From Pseudomonadota bacterium (GTDB lineage: Bacteria > Pseudomonadota > Gammaproteobacteria > Steroidobacterales > Steroidobacteraceae), in the NCBI GenBank assembly GCA_021787615.1, contig JAJYLP010000004.1, positions 1 to 64,000 of the forward strand: DNA of 64,000 nucleotides, in the 5' to 3' direction. A program made the translations under genes and the position numbers. The notes under the pieces are model-generated. The model was given only the letters and a program-made list of their open reading frames with translations. It was not told the DNA's origin and searched no databases. Positions 19,009 to 27,372 of the stretch are shown piece after piece. How positions within the stretch are numbered: the stretch's first letter is position 1; the number at the start of each line of letters is the position of its first letter.

Positions 19009-21225
19009 TCACGCCTCGAGCAGCAGCTTCGCCAGCCGCTGCGAATCCTCGCGCTTGAGACTCTCGAGCACCGCTTCGAACGGCTCGGGCCTGCCGAACG
19101 CGTAGCCCTGCGCGTAATCGACGCCCAGCTCCCGGATGCGCTCGGCGATCGCCTCGCTCTCGACGAACTCCGCGACGGTGTCGATGGAGAAGCCGCGCGC
19201 CAGCTCGACGATGCCGCGCACCGTCGCCTCCGAGCGGGAGTTGGTGAGGATATCGCGCACGAACGAGCCATCGATCTTGACGCGCGAGATCGGCAAGGCG
19301 TTGAGGTAAGTCAGCGAGTTCGCCCCGGTGCCGAAATCATCGAGCGCGAAGCGGCAGTGCCACGGCGCCAGACGCCGGATCATCTCCTCGGCGCGCGCCA
19401 GGCTGCTCACCGCGGCCTGCTCGGTGATCTCGAAGGTGATGGTTCCCGGCGGCAGCTGCGCACTGCGCAGCTCCTCGCCGAGCTGACGGGTGAATTCCTC
19501 GTCACCGATCGACTGCCCCGAGAGATTGATCGAAATGCCGACGCCGCTCGTCTCGAGCACGCTGCGGTGGACCGCGAGCATCTGCAGCGTCCTACGCACG
19601 ACCCATCGGTCGATCGCGGGCAGCAGCTGATAGCGCTTCGCCACCCCCACCAGGGTACCCGGCGGCAGCACGCCCTCGGCCGGGTCGTTCAGCCGCACCA
19701 GGATCTCGTAGCTGCCGGGCAGCTTCGGGTCGTGCAGCGGTACGATCCGCTGGGCGTACAGCAGCAGCTGATCGGCTTTCAGCGCCGTGCGCAGCTGTCC
19801 CACCATGACGGCATCGACATGGCGGCGCAGCATGGTGCCGTCGTCGCAGGTGTCGACCTTGAGCCGGTTGCGGCCGCGCTTCTTTGCGGTCTTGCACGCC
19901 AGCTCGGCGGCCGCGAGGGCCCGCGCGAGCCCCTGCGGCAGCGCCAGCAGCGCCGCGATGCCACAGCTGACCGACACATCGATGGGACTGTCCACCGGTC
20001 CGATGGCGAGACCACCGATCCGTTCCTGCAGCCGTTGCGCCAGAGTCGCGGCATCGGGTGTATCCGTGCGCGGCAGCAGCACTGCGAAGCGATCCGCCGC
20101 GATGCGCGCGGCGAGCGCGCCGTCCGGCAGGTGCGGCGGCGCGAGCACGTCGGCCACCCGCACCAGCAGCTCGTTACCGATCTCGAAGCCGTACAGCTCG
20201 TTGACGACGTGCATTTGATCGACGTCCAGATACAGAACGCTGTGCGATCCGTCGCACGAGTCGCGCACGAGGCGCGCGTACATCTGCTCGAGCCCCTCGC
20301 GGGTGTACAGGCCGGTCAACCCATCGAAGTGGGAGTCGACCAGAGACGAGGCGAGCCGGCCGAGATCGCCGGCCAACACCAAGTGGCGCTGGCGGTAATC
20401 GGTCGCCTCCGCCGGCCGGAAGAACGCGAGCACGCCGGCCGCCGGGCCGGAATTGCCGGCGATCGGCGTAAGCAGGATCTTGCAGTGCGGCGCAGCCGCC
20501 AGGCTGCGGCCGTTGAGCACCAGCGGGCGGCGCTTCTGACGGACCCAGGCGCTCATCTGCGCGCGGGACCGCCGCCAAAGCTCCGCGTAGTCCTCGGCAC
20601 CCGCAGCATCGCCGCACTGCTGCAGGCACAGATGCTTGTCGGGCACGTAGAGCACGCCGAACGCGCTGCGCATGCGCACCGTCGCCGCCTCGAGCAGCTC
20701 GTGCAGGAACTGCTGGCCGCCGTCGGTGCGCTGTACCGAAGCGGCCAGCTCGAGCAGCCACTGCAGATCGCCGCCGCGCTCGGTAAGGTGGCGCATCGCG
20801 CTCTGGCGGGCCCGGTCCTCCTCGAGGTGCTGGCGCAGACACTCCAGCAGCGGCCGCAGAGGCGCCGCGAGGGCCTGCGCCTCGGCCGCCGACCCGCAGG
20901 CGCAGGCGAGCGCCAGAGCCCCGAGCAGCCCACCGTCGGCCGATTCGATCGGCAGAACGATCGACAGCCGCCCGTCACGCAATTCGCTGTGCGGTGCGCG
21001 GGAAGCCGCAGCCTCGAGCCACCCGAGCGCTCGAACGCGCGCGGCGGTCGGCGCGCCGTGCACGGTGCCCCGGGCCTCGAGCACGCCGAGAGCCCCATCG
21101 AGCAGGCACACACCGTCGAGCGCCCCGACGACGGTCTGCGCCCATTGTGTATAGGCGTAGAACGCGCCCTCAACCGGACCGTGCTTGGGCGGGAGTGGTG
21201 CGAGCTCCTGCAGCATGAGGGGCAT
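19009..21225 (-). CDS. Cyclic-di-GMP protein: degenerate GGDEF plus intact EAL domain
   Basis: 738 residues from the ATG at 21225 (a TTG at 21234 and an ATG at 21216 are alternatives). The N-terminal half (about 1-310) is sensor-like with no membrane helix and resembles a GAF-type fold. The GGDEF domain (about 315-475) has AADRF where the active site should read GGDEF, so it is unlikely to make c-di-GMP. The EAL domain (about 485-735) reads EILVR in place of EALLR but keeps NLSGQSI, FEITEQ, DDFGTG, KIDGSFV and AQGYAFGRP, the metal and substrate ligands, so phosphodiesterase activity is plausible. Same strand as the next GGDEF-EAL gene, about 110 bp apart. Confidence 0.9.
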   Translation of the reverse strand: MPLMLQELAPLPPKHGPVEGAFYAYTQWAQTVVGALDGVCLLDGALGVLEARGTVHGAPTAARVRALGWLEAAASRAPHSELRDGRLSIVLPIESADGGLLGALALACACGSAAEAQALAAPLRPLLECLRQHLEEDRARQSAMRHLTERGGDLQWLLELAASVQRTDGGQQFLHELLEAATVRMRSAFGVLYVPDKHLCLQQCGDAAGAEDYAELWRRSRAQMSAWVRQKRRPLVLNGRSLAAAPHCKILLTPIAGNSGPAAGVLAFFRPAEATDYRQRHLVLAGDLGRLASSLVDSHFDGLTGLYTREGLEQMYARLVRDSCDGSHSVLYLDVDQMHVVNELYGFEIGNELLVRVADVLAPPHLPDGALAARIAADRFAVLLPRTDTPDAATLAQRLQERIGGLAIGPVDSPIDVSVSCGIAALLALPQGLARALAAAELACKTAKKRGRNRLKVDTCDDGTMLRRHVDAVMVGQLRTALKADQLLLYAQRIVPLHDPKLPGSYEILVRLNDPAEGVLPPGTLVGVAKRYQLLPAIDRWVVRRTLQMLAVHRSVLETSGVGISINLSGQSIGDEEFTRQLGEELRSAQLPPGTITFEITEQAAVSSLARAEEMIRRLAPWHCRFALDDFGTGANSLTYLNALPISRVKIDGSFVRDILTNSRSEATVRGIVELARGFSIDTVAEFVESEAIAERIRELGVDYAQGYAFGRPEPFEAVLESLKREDSQRLAKLLLEA

Positions 21226-21338
21226 CGTAGCCAAGGTTCGTATGCCGGGTTATCGACTCGGTCTCGATTGACCGCGAGAGACCGCCGGTGCCATTTGCCG
21301 CTCCTGTGACGGACTTCACAGTGCGCGCCCGCGGCGCC

Positions 21339-24062
21339 TCAGCCGGCGGCCGCGGCCAGCTCCCGGTCGAATGCCTCGATCGGCACCGGCCGCCCGAAGA
21401 GGTATCCCTGGTACTGGTCGCAGCCGTGGCTGACCAGCGTGTCCCATTGCCATTGCGTCTCGACACCCTCGGCGATGACTTGCAGATCGAGGCTGCGCGC
21501 CATCTGCACGATCGTGTGCACCAGCGTCTCACCGCCGGGGTGCGCCATCCCGGTCACGAAGCTGCGGTCGATCTTCAACACGCTGATGGGCAGTTGCCTG
21601 AGGTAGGACAGCGAGGAGTAGCCGATGCCGAAATCGTCGATCGCGAAGGTGATCCCGAGTCGGCGCAGCGCATGGATCTTGGGGATCACCGCGTCCATGT
21701 CCTGGATGGGCAGCCCCTCGGTGATCTCGAGCTCGAGCAGGCTCGGATCGACTCCGCAGCGCTCGACGATCCCGCTCACCTCATCGACGAAACCGTCGGC
21801 GGCAAGCTGCTTGGGACTGATGTTCACCGCCACGATCAGGCGTCGCACGGGACTCTCACGGCGCGACCACTCCTTGAGCTGCCCGCAGGCGCGCTCGAGC
21901 GCCCAGCGGCCGATGTCGTGAATGAGACCGATCTCCTCGGCCGCCGGCACCAGCTCCAGAGGCGAGACGACGCCGCGCTGCGGATCGTGCCAGCGCAGCA
22001 GCGCCTCGGCGCCGAGCGTGGCGCCGCGCACGTCGACGCGTCGCTGGAAATACAGCTGCAGCTGATCGGTGCTGAACTCGTGCCGCAGACGCGATTCGAG
22101 GCGCGAGCGTCGCTCGAGCGAGAGCTGCATCGACGGGCAGAAGAGGCGCACCGCGTTGCGTCCGGCCTCCTTGGCCGCATGCAGCGCCACATCGGCACGC
22201 TTGAGCAGCTCGTTGAAACCGGCGCCGCTGCGCCCGCCCCAGGGCGCGATGCCGATGCTCGCCGAGCAGGACACCATCTGCCCGCCGATCTGGTGCGGCT
22301 GCAGGACGGTGGCGAGCAGGTCCTCGGCCATCCTGCTCGCGGTCGCATCGGCCGCCTCGGCGTCGCGACCGAGATCCTCGAGAACCACGAGGAACTCATC
22401 CCCGCCGACCCGCCCGACCTGATCTTCGCCGCTCACCGCGCCGCGCAGGCGCTCGGCGGTCTGCTGCAGCAGGATGTCGCCGGCCTGGTGGCCGAGAATG
22501 TCATTGACGGCCTGGAACTTGTCGAGCCCGAGCAGCAGCGCCGCGCCATGGCCCCCCGCATGCTCGGCCCACTGCACGGCCGCGCGCAGTCGATCGAGCA
22601 TGACGCGGCGGTTTGCAAGTCCCGTGAGCGCATCGAAGTTGAGCAACCGCGAGATGCGCTGCTCGGTGTCCTTCTGATCCGACAGATCGGCGAAGCTCCC
22701 GATGAAGTGCGTCCAGCGTCCGCTGCCGTCGTTCACTCCCCTCAACGTCAGCCAGAGCGGGAACTCCTCGCCGCTCTTGCGCCGCCCCCAGATCTCTCCC
22801 CGCCACTGGCCATGCGCGCGCACCTGCGCGAGCGCTTCGTCGAGCGCAGGCGGCGCGCCGGTGTCGCAGCACAGCAGCTGCAGCGGCTGCCCGAGCAGCT
22901 CGGGCAGCTCGTAGCCGCTCATCTGCCGCAGCGCCTCGTTGACCCGCAGCACGCGTCCTTCGGCATCCGTCACCAGCATCGCCCCGCTCGATTCGAAGGC
23001 GAGCGCCGCGATGCGCAGCTCCCCCGCGGAGCGCTCGCGCTCGGCCCGCAGGTCCAGCCGGTCGAGTGCGGATTCGATGTCCACCACCATGCGCTCGAGC
23101 AGGTCGCGGATCTTCTCGGAGAACGCGGCGCTCTGCGTGTCATAAAGCACCAGCACCGCATGCACCGCCCCGCCGCGGCGCAGCGGCAGCGCCGCGCACG
23201 AGCCCCACAGTACCGCCTCGCCCTGCCGGCGCCACGGCGCCATGCGCGGATCCTGGCGATAGTCCTGCACGAACACCGGCTGGCCCTCGCGCCAGGCGAC
23301 TCCCACCGGGCCACGCCCCTCGGGCTGCTCCGCGCCGACGTGCACCTCAAGGTCCTGCAGGTAACGCTCGAACTGCGGCGAGGCGCTGCAGTGCGCAAGC
23401 GGCCGGATGCGCCCGGAGTGCCGCTCGACCTGGCCGATCCAGGCCAATCTGAGCTCCCCGTAGCGCACCACCACCTGGCACACACGATTGAACAGCTCCG
23501 CTTCGCACTCGCAGCGGGCAATCAGCTGATTGGTCTCGGCCAGCGTCGAGTACATGCGGTTGAGAAACAGGATCTGCTCGACCTGCTCGTGCGCGGCCGT
23601 GCTGTCGCGCACCGCCGCGACCACCGCGCCGGAGGCGAGCGGGCTGAGGGTGATCTCCAGCGGGAATTCGCTGCCGTCCCGACGCACGCCGCGCATCGCT
23701 GCGCCGCGCGGGAGCAGACGCTTCGGCCGAGTCAGGAACCCCCGGCGCAGCGACTCGTGCCGCTCGCGCAAACCGTGGGGAACGAGACGTTCGATGGGCT
23801 GCCCCACCAGCGTCGCGTCCGGCCAACCGAACAACTCCCCGGCCGGGCGATTGGCCATCACAATCGCGCCCTGCCGATCGACCACGAGCAACGCATCCGG
23901 CGCCGCCTCGAACAGATCATCAATGCAGACTGCTGGGTCCGACAGACGGTGCGCACGGCGCAAGAGCGCGACGGTAACCAATGCCATCGCGACAATGCCG
24001 CCGCCGAATGCTGCCAGGATCACGGCAAGACACCCCCGTTTGCTCGCGCGGGACTGCGGCAC
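21339..24062 (-). CDS. Membrane PAS-GAF-PAS-GGDEF-EAL cyclic-di-GMP protein
   Basis: 907 residues from a GTG with no clear ribosome site. One N-terminal membrane helix (about 12-34) is followed by a PAS domain (about 47-165, DALLVVDRQGAIVMANRPAGELFGW), a GAF-like domain (about 180-330), a second PAS domain (about 350-470), a GGDEF domain with an intact GGDEF motif near residue 552, and an EAL domain with EALLRW near 687. The EAL ligands NISPKQL, ELEITEG, IDDFGIGYSSL, KIDRSFV and YQGYLFGRP are all present. Both synthesis and hydrolysis of c-di-GMP are possible. The neighbour downstream has the same overall plan with a dead GGDEF site. Confidence 0.93.
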   Translation of the reverse strand: MPQSRASKRGCLAVILAAFGGGIVAMALVTVALLRRAHRLSDPAVCIDDLFEAAPDALLVVDRQGAIVMANRPAGELFGWPDATLVGQPIERLVPHGLRERHESLRRGFLTRPKRLLPRGAAMRGVRRDGSEFPLEITLSPLASGAVVAAVRDSTAAHEQVEQILFLNRMYSTLAETNQLIARCECEAELFNRVCQVVVRYGELRLAWIGQVERHSGRIRPLAHCSASPQFERYLQDLEVHVGAEQPEGRGPVGVAWREGQPVFVQDYRQDPRMAPWRRQGEAVLWGSCAALPLRRGGAVHAVLVLYDTQSAAFSEKIRDLLERMVVDIESALDRLDLRAERERSAGELRIAALAFESSGAMLVTDAEGRVLRVNEALRQMSGYELPELLGQPLQLLCCDTGAPPALDEALAQVRAHGQWRGEIWGRRKSGEEFPLWLTLRGVNDGSGRWTHFIGSFADLSDQKDTEQRISRLLNFDALTGLANRRVMLDRLRAAVQWAEHAGGHGAALLLGLDKFQAVNDILGHQAGDILLQQTAERLRGAVSGEDQVGRVGGDEFLVVLEDLGRDAEAADATASRMAEDLLATVLQPHQIGGQMVSCSASIGIAPWGGRSGAGFNELLKRADVALHAAKEAGRNAVRLFCPSMQLSLERRSRLESRLRHEFSTDQLQLYFQRRVDVRGATLGAEALLRWHDPQRGVVSPLELVPAAEEIGLIHDIGRWALERACGQLKEWSRRESPVRRLIVAVNISPKQLAADGFVDEVSGIVERCGVDPSLLELEITEGLPIQDMDAVIPKIHALRRLGITFAIDDFGIGYSSLSYLRQLPISVLKIDRSFVTGMAHPGGETLVHTIVQMARSLDLQVIAEGVETQWQWDTLVSHGCDQYQGYLFGRPVPIEAFDRELAAAAG

Positions 24063-24400
24063 GCGGCGCGGGTATCGCTTGTACTGATGCCCCGAAGGGC
24101 TCGCTCACTCGGCGCCGGAGCGTCACGCATGTACACCACCTGACGCCTTTGATATACGAGCTTGCGCCGGCAGACCTCGACGACGGTCACAAGCCGGGTG
24201 ATCGCGCTGCGCCGCCGACGCGGGCGATGCTCTCGGCACATCATCCGCTGCGGCCCTTTTTTACATAAGCGGATTCAGCCCGGGAACGGGCATGTGCGCC
24301 CGCGGCGCAAAGCGCGTCGTGATACTCGGCGCAGCCGATGCGCCCCAGTCCGGGTGGCGCGCGTCCCTGCGCGCCTCATCCCGACACCGCTGCCCCGGGG
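24063..24400. other. Intergenic region upstream of the PAS-GGDEF-EAL gene
   Basis: About 340 bp with no convincing gene. A small hairpin, GCCCG (24278-24282) with CGGGC (24287-24291) and a GGAA tetraloop, is present but has no T-run on either strand. A T6 run at 24257-24262 is not preceded by a useful stem. The region must contain the promoter for the PAS-GGDEF-EAL gene, but I cannot place it. Confidence 0.4.
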
Positions 24401-24424
24401 GCGCCGCCACTGGCGAGGCGGCGC
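24401..24424 (-). terminator. Perfect hairpin abutting the TonB-receptor stop codon
   Basis: GCGCCGCC (24401-24408) and GGCGGCGC (24417-24424) form a perfect 8-bp stem with an 8-nt loop, beginning at the first base after the TAA stop of the receptor gene (minus strand). No U-tract follows, so it may be a poor intrinsic terminator or a transcript-end stabiliser. Confidence 0.45.
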
Positions 24425-26941
24425 TTAGAAGTGCACTGTCAGCGAGGCATAGATCAGACGGGGTGCGCCCGGATTGGCGATCACGTAACCGCCGGTGGGC
24501 GTCTGGAAGTAGCCTCCCGAGCTTACGTACTCGGTGGAGTTGTACTCCTTGTTGGTGAGATTGAGCACCTGCAGCGCCAGATTGGTGGCCCGCACGCCCG
24601 GCAGCATCGACTGGAACCAGTGGGTCCTCGCGCTGACGGAGAAGTTCACCAGATCGTAGGCCGGGTTAGTCAACGTCGAGGGCAGACCGGTATTCTTGTT
24701 GAACAGATACCGGGCCCCGATGTACTGATCCCAGAGCGTCGCGGTCATCCGCGCGGTCGGCAGGCGGAACCGGTAGGTCGCCCCGGCCGTGAGGGTGTCC
24801 TTCGGGGAGTTCGGCACCGGCAGGCCGTAGCCGGTCGGTTGCGGCCCCGATGGCGTCACCGCGGCCTGGAACTCGTTCCAGCGGCTCTTCAGGTAGCCGA
24901 AATTGGCAAAGCCGCTCCAGTGCCGGCTGAACGTCGCGTGCAGCGAGAGGTCCACGCCCTTGTAGGTCGCCGACCCGTAGCCGAAATAGGTCACGTTCGG
25001 GTTCTGCGCCGTGGAGTAGGTGATGGTCTCGTCGCTGAGCAGCATGTGGAAGAAATCCACCGAGGCATACACGTTGCGCAGCGCGCCGAGGCGCAGCGCC
25101 GCAAAGCGCGCCCCGACGTCGTACTCCTCGGCGCGCGCCGGCTTCAGGGACGCAAGATTGAGCGGATAGGTATCGAGATTCCCCGAATTGGGGTTGTGGC
25201 GAGTGATCGAGAAGCTGCCGAACAGATTCAGATCGCGCACCACCTCGTAGTTGACGCCGATCGATGGCTCGTAGCGCACGAAATCGGTCGACTCATCGGG
25301 ATTTGTGTCGTAACCGCCGAATTGGAACGTCTTGCCGTTGACGCTGATCAAGCCCCCCTGCCCGGGAAGATTTGGGCCGGGCGTGCCGTACGCACAGCTG
25401 CCGTCGGTGATGTGGTACTCGGCGCAGACCTGCGCCGGGCTCAGGTTCGAGAAGTCCGTGACGAATTGGACGATGCGGATACCGGGCACGATCTTCAGGC
25501 GCGGCAGAGGCTGGAAGTCATCCTGCAGGAATGCCGCCCAGTAGATGTTGTTCGTCGTGTTGAAGAATGTCTGCTCCGGCTGCGCGAGCGAGCTGCCGTC
25601 GAAGGTCGAATAGCCCTGATAATCGCTGCTCGCACGCGCCGTGATGAAATAGCCGCCGAAGGTCAGCGTATCCATGCGGTTGAAGCGCTCGCTCAGCGCC
25701 AGCCGATCACCGAAAGTCTTCGAGCGCTCGATGTAATGCTCGTAGTTGGTGGGGTTTCCGTACTGCGCGTACAGAGGATTGGTCGGCAGCAGGTAGTTGT
25801 TGGCGCGCAGGTGGCGCACCTTGCCGATGCGCACCCATGCCATGTTCGACAGCTTGAGCGTCCGCGACAGCGTCAGGTGCAGGTGCGACCAGAGCAGCCA
25901 GTTGTTGATCAGGATGGTCTTGTGCCACACCGCGCGCGGCAGGGTCGCGTAAAACCCCGAGGCCTGCTGGCTATAGGGCGCGCCCAGGCCGAGGCCCTCG
26001 GTGCCAATGAGCGGCACGGGCGAGACGGGGATCATGTTCGGCCGCCACTCGTGGTTGCGCTGATAGTAAGCCCCGAAGCTGAGCGAGCCGTCATCGATCT
26101 GCTTGTGTGTCTTGATGTACACCTCCTCGGTATCGGCGGGCAGACTGTCCGAGGTGTCGCGAATGGACTTGCTGCGCCCGGATGCGAAACCGAAGACGGT
26201 TGTCCAGCCGTTGATCGCTCCGGTGTTGTACACCGCCGAATCGTCGAGGGTCTCGGAGCTGCCGCCGGCGAGAGTGACTTTGCCGCCGGCGCGCACCGAG
26301 GGCTGCACGGGAATGAAATCAATCGTGCCGCCGAGGCTGTTGTACCAGCGCTCGCCGGGATTGCCCGGTCCGATGATGACGTTCTCGCCCTTCATGAGCG
26401 CGCCGATCGGGATCTCGACCGAGTGCCAGCCGGTGCCCTGGCTGAGGCTGTTGAGCGGCACGCCGTCGAATTCGGCGGTAATGGCATTCGTCTCCACGTC
26501 GCCCGGGATGCTGTTGTAGCCGACCTTGATGCCGCGGATCGAGATCTGCTGCCGGCCGGTCGCACTGAAATTGTTGGTGCCGGAGACATAGACGTTGGGC
26601 AGCGCGGTGAGCGCCTGCGTGCCGCCGGCGTCCGGCCCGAACAGGCTTATGGTCGAGCGGGTCACGGATTCGGCCGGCTGCGAGGAGTCGCGCAGCTGCT
26701 TGGCAGTCAGCACTTGGCTCGTGAAATCCCGGTACCCCTCGATCTTCACCGTCCTGAGACTTCTCTTCGCAGGCGCCGGCGGGTCATTCGCAACCGCGTA
26801 GGGTTGCGCAGCGCTGCCGGCGGCGCTCGCCTGTATGGTGCCCCCATGGACTCCTCTCGGCGTCGCGTAAACAGGAAGGGTGCCCACCAGCAGCGTCGCC
26901 CCCAGGATCGTCTGCACGGCAGACCGAATTCGTCTGTTCAT
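24425..26941 (-). CDS. TonB-dependent outer-membrane receptor
   Basis: 838 residues from the ATG at 26941, which has AGGA a few bases upstream and opens a clean signal peptide (MNRRIRSAVQTILGATLLVG, cleaved near PVYA). A TonB-box-like LRTVKIEGY follows, then the plug domain (about residues 60-200) with GRQQISIRGIKVGYN, FDGVPLNSLSQGTG and YNSLGGTIDF. The rest is a beta-barrel with aromatic-rich strands and the terminal Phe (ASLTVHF) that directs outer-membrane insertion. TonB receptors import siderophores, vitamins, metals or glycans; the substrate is not evident. No siderophore or carbohydrate genes adjoin it; the fructan operon is about 5.5 kb away and not obviously linked. Confidence 0.93.
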   Translation of the reverse strand: MNRRIRSAVQTILGATLLVGTLPVYATPRGVHGGTIQASAAGSAAQPYAVANDPPAPAKRSLRTVKIEGYRDFTSQVLTAKQLRDSSQPAESVTRSTISLFGPDAGGTQALTALPNVYVSGTNNFSATGRQQISIRGIKVGYNSIPGDVETNAITAEFDGVPLNSLSQGTGWHSVEIPIGALMKGENVIIGPGNPGERWYNSLGGTIDFIPVQPSVRAGGKVTLAGGSSETLDDSAVYNTGAINGWTTVFGFASGRSKSIRDTSDSLPADTEEVYIKTHKQIDDGSLSFGAYYQRNHEWRPNMIPVSPVPLIGTEGLGLGAPYSQQASGFYATLPRAVWHKTILINNWLLWSHLHLTLSRTLKLSNMAWVRIGKVRHLRANNYLLPTNPLYAQYGNPTNYEHYIERSKTFGDRLALSERFNRMDTLTFGGYFITARASSDYQGYSTFDGSSLAQPEQTFFNTTNNIYWAAFLQDDFQPLPRLKIVPGIRIVQFVTDFSNLSPAQVCAEYHITDGSCAYGTPGPNLPGQGGLISVNGKTFQFGGYDTNPDESTDFVRYEPSIGVNYEVVRDLNLFGSFSITRHNPNSGNLDTYPLNLASLKPARAEEYDVGARFAALRLGALRNVYASVDFFHMLLSDETITYSTAQNPNVTYFGYGSATYKGVDLSLHATFSRHWSGFANFGYLKSRWNEFQAAVTPSGPQPTGYGLPVPNSPKDTLTAGATYRFRLPTARMTATLWDQYIGARYLFNKNTGLPSTLTNPAYDLVNFSVSARTHWFQSMLPGVRATNLALQVLNLTNKEYNSTEYVSSGGYFQTPTGGYVIANPGAPRLIYASLTVHF

Positions 26942-27144
26942 TTCCTGACCTTTCGTGATGTCGCCCAACCGCAGGAGCGGCACAGTAGTGACCGCCCATG
27001 ACGCCGGCGTTGCGGAAAGGTTGCGCGCTCATGACAGTCGCACGCGGGGGAATGCGATTTGCGCAGCAATTGCCTGATTGGTTTCCTAATCTCACGGCCG
27101 GCTGCGTGCGTGGCGCGCGCGCGCAACTGTCGTAGAATCACCGC

Positions 27145-27372
27145 GTGCGACCCCTGACCCTCTTCGGTCTAGCTGCGCTAACCGTGATGCTGGTGTGCTA
27201 CGCGCTCGAGGAGCGCCGGCCGATCTACAGTCTTGCCTTCGGCGCGGCGTGCGTGCTCGCTTCGGTCTATGGGTTCCTGCAGGGCGCCTGGCCGTTCGGA
27301 GTCGTCGAGGCGATATGGGCGGCGGTGGCCGCGCGGCGCTGGTGGACCCGGCGGCGCGCCCTGCGCGCCTGA
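27145..27372 (+). CDS. Small two-helix membrane protein
   Basis: 75 residues from a GTG. Two hydrophobic helices (about 5-20 and 30-62) flank a conserved-looking LEERRPIYSLAFG turn, and VVEAIWAAVAARRWW ends the second. I recognise this as a recurring type of small uncharacterised inner-membrane protein in proteobacteria, with no known function. Its 3' third is antisense to the last ~35 codons of the DedA-PAP2 gene (106 bp overlap), an unusual arrangement. The predicted protein looks real because both helices and the Arg-rich end are membrane-protein-like. Confidence 0.6.
   Translation: MRPLTLFGLAALTVMLVCYALEERRPIYSLAFGAACVLASVYGFLQGAWPFGVVEAIWAAVAARRWWTRRRALRA

Noticed and set aside
24257..24291. 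T6 run and nearby small hairpin as an intrinsic terminator
   Set aside because: The T-run precedes the hairpin on the plus strand and becomes an A-run on the minus strand, so neither orientation gives stem followed by U-tract.
17979..26941. TonB receptor as part of the sucrose/fructan operon
   Set aside because: It lies about 5.5 kb from the operon with two c-di-GMP genes in between, and nothing in its sequence points to a carbohydrate ligand.
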